Shown: in pieces, positions 16,905-25,467 of the stretch
Layout: every line of letters starts with the position of its first letter
Position numbering within the stretch: the stretch's first letter is position 1
NCBI RefSeq assembly: GCF_026126405.1
Contig: NZ_JAFMTQ010000002.1
Span: 229,880 to 293,879, forward strand
Direction: 5' to 3'
Source: Aureitalea sp. L0-47
GTDB taxonomy: Bacteria > Bacteroidota > Bacteroidia > Flavobacteriales > Flavobacteriaceae
Length of the DNA: 64,000 nucleotides
Made by a program: the position numbers and the translations under genes
Notes under the pieces: generated by a model
The model's input: only the letters and a program-made list of their open reading frames with translations
What the model was told of the DNA's origin: nothing
Databases searched by the model: none

Positions 16905-17672
16905 ATGATAAAATTCTTTCGAAAAATAAGGCAAAACCTGCTTTCCGAAGGGAAGACAGGAAAGTATTTTAAATATGCAATAGGTGAAATTGTCCTTGTC
17001 GTTATTGGAATATTAATTGCGCTTTCAATCAATAATTGGAATGAACAAAGAAAAACTAATAAAAGAGAGCAAAACTTACTAAGTGCATTAAAACAAGAAT
17101 TTATTCATAATCAAAGAGAACTGCAAACAGTAATAGAAATTAATCGCAACAATATTGAAGGTGCTGGGGAATTCGCGTCCATTCTTTCACCCAAAGAAAC
17201 AACGCTTTCAGACCTTGAAATTGCCAAGTATTGGGACAAGGCATTCAGACAAGAAGCAATTTTCAGACCCAGTTTGGGCGTACTTAATGAGGCTATTAGT
17301 TCTGGAAATCTGAGCATTATTAAAAATACTGAACTAAGAAATATGCTCTCTTCTTTTGATGCAGAATTGCAGCAACTAAGAAAGCAAGAAGAAACCGTTT
17401 TTAATTTTAGATTGGAGTGCTATCAAAGTTTAAGAAATTCCGGGAATTTCAGAAAAATATTAGACAATGTAATGGAAACTGAAACCTGGTATACACTTTC
17501 CTCAAGTCCGTTTGAAAACTCTAACAAGGCATTACTTCAATCAGAGAGATTTGAAAATGATATTGTTCTCTTTATAGGAACGTCTGTTTATCTGGAAAAA
17601 AAATTTCTAATTCCTTTAGAGAATAGAATGGGTGAAACTATTCAGGTTTTGAATTCTGAAATCAATGATTAA
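16905..17672 (+). CDS. DUF6090 family single-span membrane protein
   Basis: A 255-residue protein of the DUF6090 type, frequent in Flavobacteriia. A basic, helical N-terminus (MIKFFRKIRQNLLSEGK) is followed by YFKYAIGEIVLVVIGILIA, one transmembrane span at about residues 25-43, then NNWNEQRK and a long helical, probably periplasmic domain. Function is unknown; these genes often occur as tandem families near each other. The gene is visibly richer in A+T than the housekeeping genes around it. It stands alone, with a divergent ssb on its left. Confidence 0.85.
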   Translation: MIKFFRKIRQNLLSEGKTGKYFKYAIGEIVLVVIGILIALSINNWNEQRKTNKREQNLLSALKQEFIHNQRELQTVIEINRNNIEGAGEFASILSPKETTLSDLEIAKYWDKAFRQEAIFRPSLGVLNEAISSGNLSIIKNTELRNMLSSFDAELQQLRKQEETVFNFRLECYQSLRNSGNFRKILDNVMETETWYTLSSSPFENSNKALLQSERFENDIVLFIGTSVYLEKKFLIPLENRMGETIQVLNSEIND

Positions 17673-17762
17673 AAAAATGAAAGCACAACAATGTATATAC
17701 TTTATGTCGGCCATACGAAGTCTATACTAGACCGTAGTAAGCATTTGTGATAATCACGGAGT

Positions 17763-18377
17763 TTGACCATCAGAAAGGACATATTAACTCTCTTACCTTC
17801 TTTCGGGATTTTGATTTTTGCCGGACTTTATGTCTATTCAGCTAGTTTATATCCCGGCGGTTCACAAGCCGACTTAAATTCGGTAGGATTCGATTGGCTC
17901 AACAATTATTGGTGCAACTTGATGAGTGAAAAAGCTATGAATGGACAAGAAAATCCAGCAAGACCAGTTGCACTTGTTGCAATGGTTATTCTTTGCTCGA
18001 GCATGACACTATTCTTTTTTCAATTTGCAAATTACTTTGTAAAAAACAGAAATTGGAAAATCACAATTAAGATTGCAGGAACTTTAGCAATGCTATCGGC
18101 GGTCTTTATTTTCACTATGTTTCATGATGTAATGACAACAATATTGAGTATTTGTGGTGTTATAGGTATAATCGGAATAATTAGAGCACTACATAAAAAC
18201 AAAATGACTTTTTTCAAAGTAAGTGGAATTATCTGCATGATGCTTATAGGCATTATCAACTTGTTCTACTACAATGAAAACTTAATAAAGCTCTTGCCAT
18301 TTGTACAGATGGCAGCCTTCATCCTGATACTTGCCTGGACCGTCGGACTTAATTTAAAAATGAAAAATAAGTCCTGA
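17763..18377 (+). CDS. Polytopic membrane protein, unknown (204 aa)
   Basis: A 204-residue protein with about six hydrophobic spans: near residues 9-27 (LLPSFGILIFAGLYVYSA), 71-90, 102-120, 126-143, 151-169 and 178-197. The second loop contains GFDWLNNYWCNLMSEKAMNGQENPAR, recalling the DUF998-like group of small membrane proteins, but I would not assign it firmly. The only start after the in-frame stop at 17751 is TTG at 17763. A+T-rich composition like the preceding DUF6090 gene suggests the two belong to one acquired or fast-evolving stretch. Confidence 0.65.
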   Translation: MTIRKDILTLLPSFGILIFAGLYVYSASLYPGGSQADLNSVGFDWLNNYWCNLMSEKAMNGQENPARPVALVAMVILCSSMTLFFFQFANYFVKNRNWKITIKIAGTLAMLSAVFIFTMFHDVMTTILSICGVIGIIGIIRALHKNKMTFFKVSGIICMMLIGIINLFYYNENLIKLLPFVQMAAFILILAWTVGLNLKMKNKS

Positions 18378-18395
18378 AGATGACTCTTTCATTCT

Positions 18396-18530
18396 TTATT
18401 CTTCCCACTTCCCATCCCTGGCTGCCTTATAATTCTTTGCCAGGACATAGATGATGCCCAGCACCACGGGCACAACAACGGCAATGATACCAATCCCTGT
18501 ACCGGATTCGAGAAATTCTGTAAAGCTCAT
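18396..18530 (-). CDS. Small single-span membrane protein (44 aa), unknown
   Basis: The minus strand from ATG at 18530 encodes 44 residues: an acidic start (MSFTEFLESG), a hydrophobic span at about residues 12-31 rich in Ile/Val/Gly, and a basic tail (AKNYKAARDGKWEE). It is convergent with the polytopic membrane gene and divergent from the hydrolase-AraC fusion gene. The clean span and clean stop make it credible, but no family is recognised. Confidence 0.5.
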   Translation of the reverse strand: MSFTEFLESGTGIGIIAVVVPVVLGIIYVLAKNYKAARDGKWEE

Positions 18531-18581
18531 ACGTCTAAGATAAACACTTGAACATAATTCGTACATTTAGAGTAATTTGAA

Positions 18582-19817
18582 TTGAACGCAGGTTCATCAT
18601 CAACTCCGCTAATTTCTTTGAAACCTAAAACAAATTATACCAAAAGTGGTGATTTCAATATTGCTTATCAGGTGATAGGTGATGGTCCTGTTGACATCAT
18701 TTATATTCCAGGTTGGGTTTCAAATATCGATATGATGTGGGCCGAACCAAGACTTGCTTCATTCCTTACCAGACTCACACTTTTTTCCAGGCTAATATTA
18801 TTCGACAAGAGAGGCACGGGGCTTTCAGACAGAACCGATGAATATTCAACTATGGAAGAACGCATGGACGATATCAACGCGGTCATGGAAGCAACAAATT
18901 CCGACAAAGCATTCCTGTTTAGTCATTCGGAAGGAGGCTCCGTTAGTTTGTTGTTTTCTCTTCACCACCCTGAAAAAACCTTAGGTGTTATAGGTTTCGG
19001 GATTTTCGCCAAGCGAAGGTATTCTGAAGACTATCCCTGGGCTCCAACCGATGAAGAACGCGAGGTTTCCAATACTTTGATAGAAGAAAACTGGGCCCAT
19101 GGTAGCCTGGACGAACTTCGGGATCTAGTTCCCTCACTGGCTCATGATAATGGATTTATGGACTGGCTCGCGAGTTATTTGCGCTCCGGCGCGAGTCCGA
19201 AAGCTGCATTAATATTACATAAGCAGTGTACCCTAATAGATGTTACTGATATCCTTAGCTCAATACGCGTACCAACACTACTGCTTTTCAGGAAAGGAGA
19301 TATAGAAATACTCGTTGAAGAAGGAAGATATATTTCGGAACGTATTCCTAACTCTAAACTTGTTGAATTTGAAGGCAAAGATCACCTGTTCTGGACGGGC
19401 GACACCTTTCCGATTTTAGCAGAAATTGAGGAATTTGTTACCGGTATTCGCCCCGTAAGAGACGAGTTCCAAAATATTTCTCGGCAAGGTCGAAAATCTC
19501 AAATAGACATTGAGTCTGTCATGTCTGAAAATTTCCTCTTCAACCTGAAAGTTGAAGAATTTGCCAAGCTCTGTGGCAGAAGCCTGTCCTCATTCAAAAG
19601 AGATTTCAAAGATAAATTCAACACAACGCCCTCCAGGTGGATAAAATCGAAGCGTCTTGAACACGCTAAGAAATTGCTGGTTGAAAGTGATCTGAACATC
19701 AACCAGGTCTGCTACGACAGTGGATTTATAAATTCCTCACACTTCATTAAATCGTTTAAGGAAAGATATAAACTTCCTCCTCATCAATACAGATCAAATA
19801 CTCTGCAACGTCCTTAA
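18582..19817 (+). CDS. Fusion regulator: alpha/beta-hydrolase sensor + AraC-type DNA-binding domain
   Basis: A 411-residue fusion. Residues about 16-290 are an alpha/beta-hydrolase of the type found as a sensor on adenylate cyclases (KSGDFNIAYQVIGDGPVDII, LILFDKRGTGLSDR). A complete triad is possible: S116 in SHSEGG, D240 in RKGDIE and H268 in GKDHLFW. Residues about 315-405 are an AraC helix-turn-helix pair (FAKLCGRSLSSFKRDFKDKF, INQVCYDSGFINSSHFIKSF). The start is TTG at 18582 or 18618; no ATG precedes the domain. It likely binds or hydrolyses a small ester or lactone and controls nearby genes such as the secreted NTF2-like protein. Both the ligand and the targets are inferred. Confidence 0.85.
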   Translation: MNAGSSSTPLISLKPKTNYTKSGDFNIAYQVIGDGPVDIIYIPGWVSNIDMMWAEPRLASFLTRLTLFSRLILFDKRGTGLSDRTDEYSTMEERMDDINAVMEATNSDKAFLFSHSEGGSVSLLFSLHHPEKTLGVIGFGIFAKRRYSEDYPWAPTDEEREVSNTLIEENWAHGSLDELRDLVPSLAHDNGFMDWLASYLRSGASPKAALILHKQCTLIDVTDILSSIRVPTLLLFRKGDIEILVEEGRYISERIPNSKLVEFEGKDHLFWTGDTFPILAEIEEFVTGIRPVRDEFQNISRQGRKSQIDIESVMSENFLFNLKVEEFAKLCGRSLSSFKRDFKDKFNTTPSRWIKSKRLEHAKKLLVESDLNINQVCYDSGFINSSHFIKSFKERYKLPPHQYRSNTLQRP

Positions 19818-19836
19818 TCGAATTATTTTTTGGACG

Positions 19837-19866
19837 TTTCAGAACATTTTTTGAGCTATTCTGAAA
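19837..19866 (+). terminator. Hairpin / inverted repeat downstream of the fusion regulator
   Basis: TTTCAGAA (19837-19844) and TTCTGAAA (19859-19866) form an 8-base inverted repeat over 14 bases, and with one bulge the pairing extends to GAC/GTC outside. It can be a weak terminator of the regulator gene or an operator of the following gene. The T-run lies in the loop and not after the stem, which argues against a classic terminator. Confidence 0.35.
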
Positions 19867-19923
19867 GTCTTGTACACTTGCTTATCCTGAATTTTACATA
19901 ATTCAACCAAACAAATAACAATT

Positions 19924-20406
19924 ATGAAAACTAGATTTATCATTACGATCATTATGGCTATGGGCTTATTTATAGGCCATAGTAATGCTCAAGTTGACTT
20001 AATAAATGATGAGTTTCCTGAAGCTAAACAAGAGGTCATGGAAACTTTTGGTGCGATTGCTCAAAGTATTAAAGAAGGGGACATGGATGGGTTAATAGCC
20101 TTTCACGCCTATGGTCCGAAATTCACGGAATTCAAAAACGGAGAACCCAGGAACGGAGGAGTAGACAATGAGGCCTTCGAAAGAAACACTTTTGGAGCTG
20201 TCACAGAGGTTGTGAAGTTAGATGCTAACGATCTTCAAATCGCGGTCTATGGTGATGTTGCGAATATGACCTTCCATTCCGATTTTCACTTGAAGTTCGG
20301 AGAAGATCTAGTAGTAGTGAACAATCAAATATCACTGTTATTCGTAAAGACGAATGATGGCTGGAAAATCGTTCATGAGCATCATTCTCCTCTCAGCAGT
20401 GAATAG
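19924..20406 (+). CDS. Exported NTF2/SnoaL-like domain protein
   Basis: A 160-residue protein with an N-terminal signal peptide (about residues 1-22, ending GHSNAQ). The rest has the cone-shaped NTF2/SnoaL pattern: an EVMETFGAIAQSIKEGDMDGLIAFHA helix start and the final LLFVKTNDGWKIVHEHHSPL strand pair. The family includes ketosteroid-isomerase-like enzymes and many non-catalytic binding proteins, so no reaction is assigned. The next gene overlaps its stop codon, so the two are coupled. Position just after the fusion regulator suggests control by it. Confidence 0.7.
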   Translation: MKTRFIITIIMAMGLFIGHSNAQVDLINDEFPEAKQEVMETFGAIAQSIKEGDMDGLIAFHAYGPKFTEFKNGEPRNGGVDNEAFERNTFGAVTEVVKLDANDLQIAVYGDVANMTFHSDFHLKFGEDLVVVNNQISLLFVKTNDGWKIVHEHHSPLSSE

Positions 20407-20731
20407 TTCCGCTAAAATTCTCAGAACCTGGAAAGGATGGACAACTAAGGAAAATGCACCAATCTATGAAGAAATGCTCATCAACGAGGTCTTCCCTACT
20501 GTAAAAAAGAATGGGGTAGATGGGTTGGAAAAAGTGAGTGTATCCACGATGGAAAGGGACAATGAGATTGAGTTTTTTCTTGTGCTTCAGTTCGATTCTC
20601 TTGAATCCGTTAGAAAATTTGCTGGTGAAAACTATGAAATGGCATACATCCCCGAAAATGCAAAGCGTGTTTTGTCACGCTACGATCTAACTGCCCAGCA
20701 CTTTGATCTGAAGAAGGAACTAATATTGTGA
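20399..20731 (+). CDS. ABM-like (antibiotic biosynthesis monooxygenase fold) protein
   Basis: About 110 residues of the dimeric alpha/beta-barrel ABM type: AKILRTWKGWTTKENAPIYEE, FPTVKKNGVDGLEKV, FFLVLQFDSLESVRKFAGENYE, then YIPENAKRVLSRYD. Bacteroidota members of this group are small cytoplasmic proteins of unknown substrate. No ATG sits at the family start; GTG at 20399, overlapping the upstream stop by 8 bases, fits best. The frame is open further back to ATG codons at 20354 and 20375, but those extra residues would be read entirely inside the upstream gene. Confidence 0.7.
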   Translation: MNSSAKILRTWKGWTTKENAPIYEEMLINEVFPTVKKNGVDGLEKVSVSTMERDNEIEFFLVLQFDSLESVRKFAGENYEMAYIPENAKRVLSRYDLTAQHFDLKKELIL

Positions 20732-20797
20732 GTTCAAGGTATGAGAATGGAACACTCGAACTTAATTCGTAAATTTATTAGGTAATTCTACGAATAC

Positions 20798-21610
20798 ATG
20801 GCAAAAGAAGCTTCCGCCTACATTTTAGGTACCGATAAACAGGAATTATTCCGACTAGGAATCCAGCACCAGATCTGGGCTACTGAAGCACAAAACGGAT
20901 GGAATACTGCGGAGTTTCGCGCGGGGCAAACAATCCTCGACCTGGGCTCGGGACCGGGTTTCTGTACCCAGGAACTGGCCTTTATCGTAGGCGAGACCGG
21001 TAAAGTGATCGGAGTGGATAAGTCGGAAGGATTTATCAACCACCTCCGCCAGGTTTCAGAGATGCACTACCTGAACATCGAGAGTATTTGTGCGGATTTT
21101 GACGAGATGGAACTCGAACCAAATTCACTGGACGGCATGTACTGCCGATGGGCACTCGCGTGGCTTCCCAATCCGAAAGAGATCCTTCAGAAAGTATACA
21201 AGGCACTCAAACCGGGCGGTAGAATGGTGATCCATGAATACTACGATTGGGGCACGCTGCAAACCCAGCCTCGCAAACCCAATCTTGCTAAGGGAATCGC
21301 GGCTGCACTAAATAGTTTTAAGGATTCGGAAGGAGAGATCGACATCGGACGAGAACTTCCGGAAGTGCTACTAGGCATGGATATGAAAATCCACGAAGTG
21401 CGCCTCATGCCAAAACTGGCCCTGCCCGGCACCTTTATCTGGCAATGGCCTAAAACCTTTTTTTATAGCTATTTCCCAAGGTTGACCGAAGCAGGATTAC
21501 TGGATAAGGCAACCGAACAGGCCGCACTGGCGGAAATGGAAGAACTTGAGAAAACTCCGGGAGCCACACTTTGCACTCCGCTAATGGTGGAAGTGGTCGC
21601 GGAAAAATAA
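20798..21610 (+). CDS. Class I SAM-dependent methyltransferase
   Basis: A 270-residue Rossmann-fold methyltransferase. Motif I ILDLGSGPGFCTQELA is at about residue 46, the acidic ribose-binding residue follows in VIGVDKSEG, and the post-I segments CADFDEMELEPNSLDGMYC and LKPGGRMVIHEYYDWG are typical of the UbiE/Methyltransf_11-25 group. The acceptor substrate is unknown. It is followed 5 bases later by a small membrane protein gene, so the two are probably co-transcribed. Confidence 0.85.
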   Translation: MAKEASAYILGTDKQELFRLGIQHQIWATEAQNGWNTAEFRAGQTILDLGSGPGFCTQELAFIVGETGKVIGVDKSEGFINHLRQVSEMHYLNIESICADFDEMELEPNSLDGMYCRWALAWLPNPKEILQKVYKALKPGGRMVIHEYYDWGTLQTQPRKPNLAKGIAAALNSFKDSEGEIDIGRELPEVLLGMDMKIHEVRLMPKLALPGTFIWQWPKTFFYSYFPRLTEAGLLDKATEQAALAEMEELEKTPGATLCTPLMVEVVAEK

Positions 21611-21615
21611 ACGTC

Positions 21616-21999
21616 ATGGAACAGTCACAACAAATACGTAAAGTTCGCATCGTTCAGAAAACAGCACTGATCGTTCTATTCGTTTTTAGCTTACTGATCT
21701 TTGTTTTTGCATTGTTATCGGGATCTGAATCCTTTGGCGGAGGTGTTTCGGGCATCATCAAGAACAGTCCGAACAGTCTGCCATGGCTGGTCCTTGTGGC
21801 CCTTGTGATCATCGCCTGGCGGAATCCGTTTTTTGGTGGAATCCTTATTACGATCGCCGGAGCAATACTCACCTATTACTTTAATTTTTCGGGAGAGAAT
21901 TTCTTCCTGCTCACGTTCATCATCTGTCTGTTTATTGTCTTCCTCGGGTTGGTAATCTGGATGTCGGAGAGTTATTTGCGGGCGACCAGGAAATCCTAG
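21616..21999 (+). CDS. Small polytopic membrane protein, unknown (127 aa)
   Basis: A 127-residue protein from ATG at 21616; the frame is open upstream into the methyltransferase gene, but this is the first start in the gap. About four hydrophobic spans: residues 14-34, 57-70, 73-93 and 98-116, with a short loop GSESFGGGVSGIIKNSPNSL between the first two. No motif or family recognised. It lies 5 bases after the methyltransferase stop. Confidence 0.65.
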   Translation: MEQSQQIRKVRIVQKTALIVLFVFSLLIFVFALLSGSESFGGGVSGIIKNSPNSLPWLVLVALVIIAWRNPFFGGILITIAGAILTYYFNFSGENFFLLTFIICLFIVFLGLVIWMSESYLRATRKS

Positions 22000-22027
22000 C
22001 TACAACAACCAGGTATGACCTATATCA

Positions 22028-22058
22028 TTTGTGCGCTCTAGAGCATTAGATAGTTTTG
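22028..22058 (+). promoter_or_regulatory. Consensus Bacteroidota promoter for the porin-acs operon
   Basis: TTTG at 22028-22031, exactly 19 bases, then TAGTTTTG at 22051-22058: a full match to TTTG-N19-TAnnTTTG. The predicted transcript would start near 22065, about 30 bases before the porin ATG. Confidence 0.75.
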
Positions 22059-22094
22059 TGTGTATTCAATACTCACTGAAACTCCTTTTCAAGT

Positions 22095-23330
22095 ATGTAT
22101 TTCAGATCCTTTTTTAGCATTCGAATTTTATCTCTTCTTTTCGCAATCTCTCTTTACTATTCAAGCTTCTCCCAGGGCTCACCGGATTATAACGGCGGCT
22201 TGAAGGTAAATTTTGATGAAGATGGGATGAAATACCTAAGAATTATTTCCTGGGTACAGGCACAAGCGATTTACAACGAAAACGTGCCGGAGGAATCTAA
22301 TCATCTAAACTTCAATTTGCGTAGGGCAAGAATTCTTGCTTTTGCGCAGATCAATGAAAAGTTCCTGATACTAACCCATATCGGATTAAACAATCTGAAC
22401 GCGGATAACTTAAGTCCCTTTGGAAAGGGTGAAGATTCCCAGGTATTTTTCCACGGAATTTGGGGTCAGTACCATATAGGCAACCATGCAATAGGTGGTG
22501 GGCTACACTATTGGAACGGTATATCAAGACTGAACAATCAGAGTACATTGAATTTCCTGCCGTTAGATAATAATAGACAATCCTGGGCGACTTTTGGCCT
22601 CACCGATCAGTTCGGAAGGCATATAGGTGTATTTGGGAAAGGAAAGTTTGGGAAATTACAATACAGGGTTGCTATAAATGATGTCCTTAAAAACGGCCTG
22701 GATGACCGAGACCCCCTTGATGCAACTGGTGCAATCTATGCAGGCAGGAGACTGCTCGGGTCTGGAGATGCCGGATTTGCCTACGCAGGGTATTTCGACT
22801 ACAATATATTCGACCAGGAAGCTAATTTGCTTCCTTTCAAGGTAGGAACCTATCTTGGCACCAAAAAGGTATTCAATGTAGGGGCGGGATTCTTCTATCA
22901 CCCCAGTGGATCTGTTGTCGCTGAGTCCAACGGCGAGCTTAAAGGTGAAGACGTAGCAATATTTGCTATTGATGCATTTTACGACGCTCCCATTGGCGAG
23001 AATGGAGCTGCAATTACCGCCTACGCCACCTATCAATCCAATGACTACGGAGAGGACTACCTCTTCAATGTCTACGGTAGTGGAGGGATGTTTTATTCGC
23101 ACGCAGGATATTTAATCTCCGGGGATTCCAAAAAGGCCAGGTTCCAACCCTTCTTGTCATTCGCTTCCAATAGTTATGATGCCGTTTCAGATAATAGGAA
23201 TATATTTGGAATAGGAGCCAATGCTTTTTTCAGCGGTCACAATTCCAAACTAACCCTTGAATACAAGAATCAGAAATTTGGTGATACAGAAAACTCAAGC
23301 GTGACGCTCCAGGCAATGATCTATCTGTAA
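22095..23330 (+). CDS. Outer-membrane porin (OprO/phosphate-selective-porin-like beta-barrel)
   Basis: A 411-residue protein with a signal peptide (about residues 1-27, ending YSSFSQ) and a long series of alternating beta-strands typical of OprO/P-like 16-strand porins: LRIISWVQAQAIYNEN, FNLRRARILAFAQINEKFLI, YRVAINDVLKNG, AGYFDYNIFDQEANLLPFKVG, and a final barrel strand ending in LQAMIYL. The 12-base gap to acs and the shared promoter suggest it imports the acid used by acetyl-CoA synthetase or an associated anion. That substrate is inferred from context. Confidence 0.8.
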   Translation: MYFRSFFSIRILSLLFAISLYYSSFSQGSPDYNGGLKVNFDEDGMKYLRIISWVQAQAIYNENVPEESNHLNFNLRRARILAFAQINEKFLILTHIGLNNLNADNLSPFGKGEDSQVFFHGIWGQYHIGNHAIGGGLHYWNGISRLNNQSTLNFLPLDNNRQSWATFGLTDQFGRHIGVFGKGKFGKLQYRVAINDVLKNGLDDRDPLDATGAIYAGRRLLGSGDAGFAYAGYFDYNIFDQEANLLPFKVGTYLGTKKVFNVGAGFFYHPSGSVVAESNGELKGEDVAIFAIDAFYDAPIGENGAAITAYATYQSNDYGEDYLFNVYGSGGMFYSHAGYLISGDSKKARFQPFLSFASNSYDAVSDNRNIFGIGANAFFSGHNSKLTLEYKNQKFGDTENSSVTLQAMIYL

Positions 23331-23342
23331 TAATTTACCTGT

Positions 23343-25250
23343 ATGAGTTACTATCATATAAAACACCTGGAAGAATATTTTCAAGTTTACCGTAAATCAG
23401 TGCGTGATCCCGAAATTTTTTGGGAAGAGATCGCCGAAGAACACTTTCTGTGGCGAAAACGCTGGGATAAAGTCCTGGAGTGGGACTTCAGCAAGCCAGA
23501 GATAAAATGGTTTCAGGGTGCCAAGCTGAATATCACCGAAAACTGCATCGACAGGCACCTGGCTGCCAAAGGTGATAAGACTGCGATTCTATTCGAACCG
23601 AATGATCCCAGTGAAGAGGCACAACATATTACCTATAATGAATTACACGAACGGGTAAACCGCTTCGCTAATGTGTTGAAAGAAAAGGGAATTGCTAAGG
23701 GAGACCGTGTTTGTATCTACCTTCCAATGATTCCTGAGCTGGCAATTTCAGTACTGGCATGTGCCCGGATAGGAGCGATACATTCGGTGGTTTTTGCAGG
23801 GTTCTCATCGACCGCCTTGGCCACAAGAATTAATGACGCCGAATGCAAGATGGTCATCACCAGTGATGGTTCTTTCCGTGGTGCCAAAACGATTGATCTG
23901 AAAGGAATAGTGGATGACGCCCTGGAATCCTGCCCTTCCATTGAATCTGTTTTGGTAGCAAAGCGAATCGATTCGGATATCAATATGAAGGAAGGTCGCG
24001 ATCACTGGCTTCAGCCACTACTCGACGATGCCTCTGGACAATGCGAAGCTGAGATCATGAATGCGGAAGACCCCTTATTCATATTATATACTTCAGGATC
24101 TACCGGAAAGCCCAAAGGTATGGTTCATACCACGGGTGGTTATATGGTGTACACCGCTTATACCTTTAAAAATGTCTTTCAATACAATGAAGGAGATGTG
24201 TATTGGTGTACTGCCGACATAGGCTGGATCACCGGTCACAGCTATATAGTCTACGGCCCCCTGGCAAATGGTGCAACCACCGTCATGTTCGAAGGTGTTC
24301 CCACCTATCCGGATTGGGGAAGATTTTGGCAAATCGTGGAAAAACACAAGGTGAATCAATTCTACACCGCACCTACTGCCATCAGAGCCCTTGCAAAAGA
24401 ACCACTGTCGTTCGTGGAGGGTTATGACCTTTCTTCTTTAAAGGTTCTGGGAACCGTTGGTGAACCAATAAATGAAGAGGCCTGGCACTGGTACAACGAA
24501 AATATTGGGAAAACAAAAAGTCCGATCGTAGACACCTGGTGGCAAACCGAAACAGGTGGTATCATGATCTCTCCTATCCCGTTTGCAACACCAACAATAC
24601 CTACCTATGCGACACTCCCAATGCCGGGGATCCAACCCTGTTTAATGGATGATAATTCGGAAGAGATAAAGGGCAACTCGACCGAGGGACGTCTCTGTAT
24701 CAAATTCCCATGGCCTTCCATGGCCCGAACGATCTGGGGTAACCACCAGCGCTATAAGGAAACCTATTTCTCAGCTTACGAGAATAAATACTTCACGGGA
24801 GACGGCGCGCTGAGGGACCAGACGGGTTATTACCGCATCACAGGTCGTGTGGATGATGTGATCATTGTTTCAGGACATAACCTGGGAACCGCACCCATTG
24901 AAGATGCTGTTAACGAGCACCAGGCGGTGGCCGAAAGTGCTATCGTTGGCTTCCCACATGAGGTGAAAGGAAATGCATTGTACGGTTATGTTATTCTAAA
25001 GGAAACAGGCGAAGACCGGAACCAGGACAATCTTCGAAAGGAGATCAACCAACTCATAACCGAAAGAATCGGGCCGATAGCAAAACTGGACAAAATTCAA
25101 TTTACCAGTGGATTACCGAAAACTCGAAGTGGTAAGATCATGAGGAGGATACTGCGGAAGATCGCATCCAATGACACATCCAACCTTGGGGATACCAGCA
25201 CCTTGCTCAACCCTGAAGTGGTTCAGGAGATCATGGACAACGTGCTTTAA
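23343..25250 (+). CDS. acs: Acetyl-CoA synthetase (AMP-forming)
   Basis: A 635-residue adenylate-forming enzyme that makes acetyl-CoA from acetate, ATP and CoA in the cytoplasm. The P-loop-like YTSGSTGKPKGM is at about residue 249, the DTWWQTETGG acetate-pocket segment and GRVDDVIIVSGHNLGT follow, and K598 in TRSGKIMRR is the lysine acetylated in Acs enzymes. Length is normal for the family. It is the second gene of the porin-acs operon and ends in a strong hairpin terminator. Confidence 0.95.
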   Translation: MSYYHIKHLEEYFQVYRKSVRDPEIFWEEIAEEHFLWRKRWDKVLEWDFSKPEIKWFQGAKLNITENCIDRHLAAKGDKTAILFEPNDPSEEAQHITYNELHERVNRFANVLKEKGIAKGDRVCIYLPMIPELAISVLACARIGAIHSVVFAGFSSTALATRINDAECKMVITSDGSFRGAKTIDLKGIVDDALESCPSIESVLVAKRIDSDINMKEGRDHWLQPLLDDASGQCEAEIMNAEDPLFILYTSGSTGKPKGMVHTTGGYMVYTAYTFKNVFQYNEGDVYWCTADIGWITGHSYIVYGPLANGATTVMFEGVPTYPDWGRFWQIVEKHKVNQFYTAPTAIRALAKEPLSFVEGYDLSSLKVLGTVGEPINEEAWHWYNENIGKTKSPIVDTWWQTETGGIMISPIPFATPTIPTYATLPMPGIQPCLMDDNSEEIKGNSTEGRLCIKFPWPSMARTIWGNHQRYKETYFSAYENKYFTGDGALRDQTGYYRITGRVDDVIIVSGHNLGTAPIEDAVNEHQAVAESAIVGFPHEVKGNALYGYVILKETGEDRNQDNLRKEINQLITERIGPIAKLDKIQFTSGLPKTRSGKIMRRILRKIASNDTSNLGDTSTLLNPEVVQEIMDNVL

Positions 25251-25258
25251 AACAAAAA

Positions 25259-25287
25259 CCGCCGGGCAATCACCCGGCGGCTTCTAG
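25259..25287 (+). terminator. Strong terminator after acs
   Basis: CCGCCGGG (25259-25266) pairs perfectly with CCCGGCGG (25273-25280) over a 6-base loop, with an A-run before and CTTCTAGTTTTT after. It may also stop transcription from the convergent carboxylase operon. Confidence 0.85.
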
Positions 25288-25467
25288 TTTTTGGCTTATT
25301 TCGCCGTTTGGGGAATTATCTTCTTATTCCCGGAGCAAAGACTACGACTATGCATCGACATTAAGAAATACGATGGTAAAGATACTCTGGTAAAAATCGC
25401 CAACAATTACGTATTATCACTTAATTTTCAGTACATTATGTAGATGTAAGCATGCACTTCCCTACCA

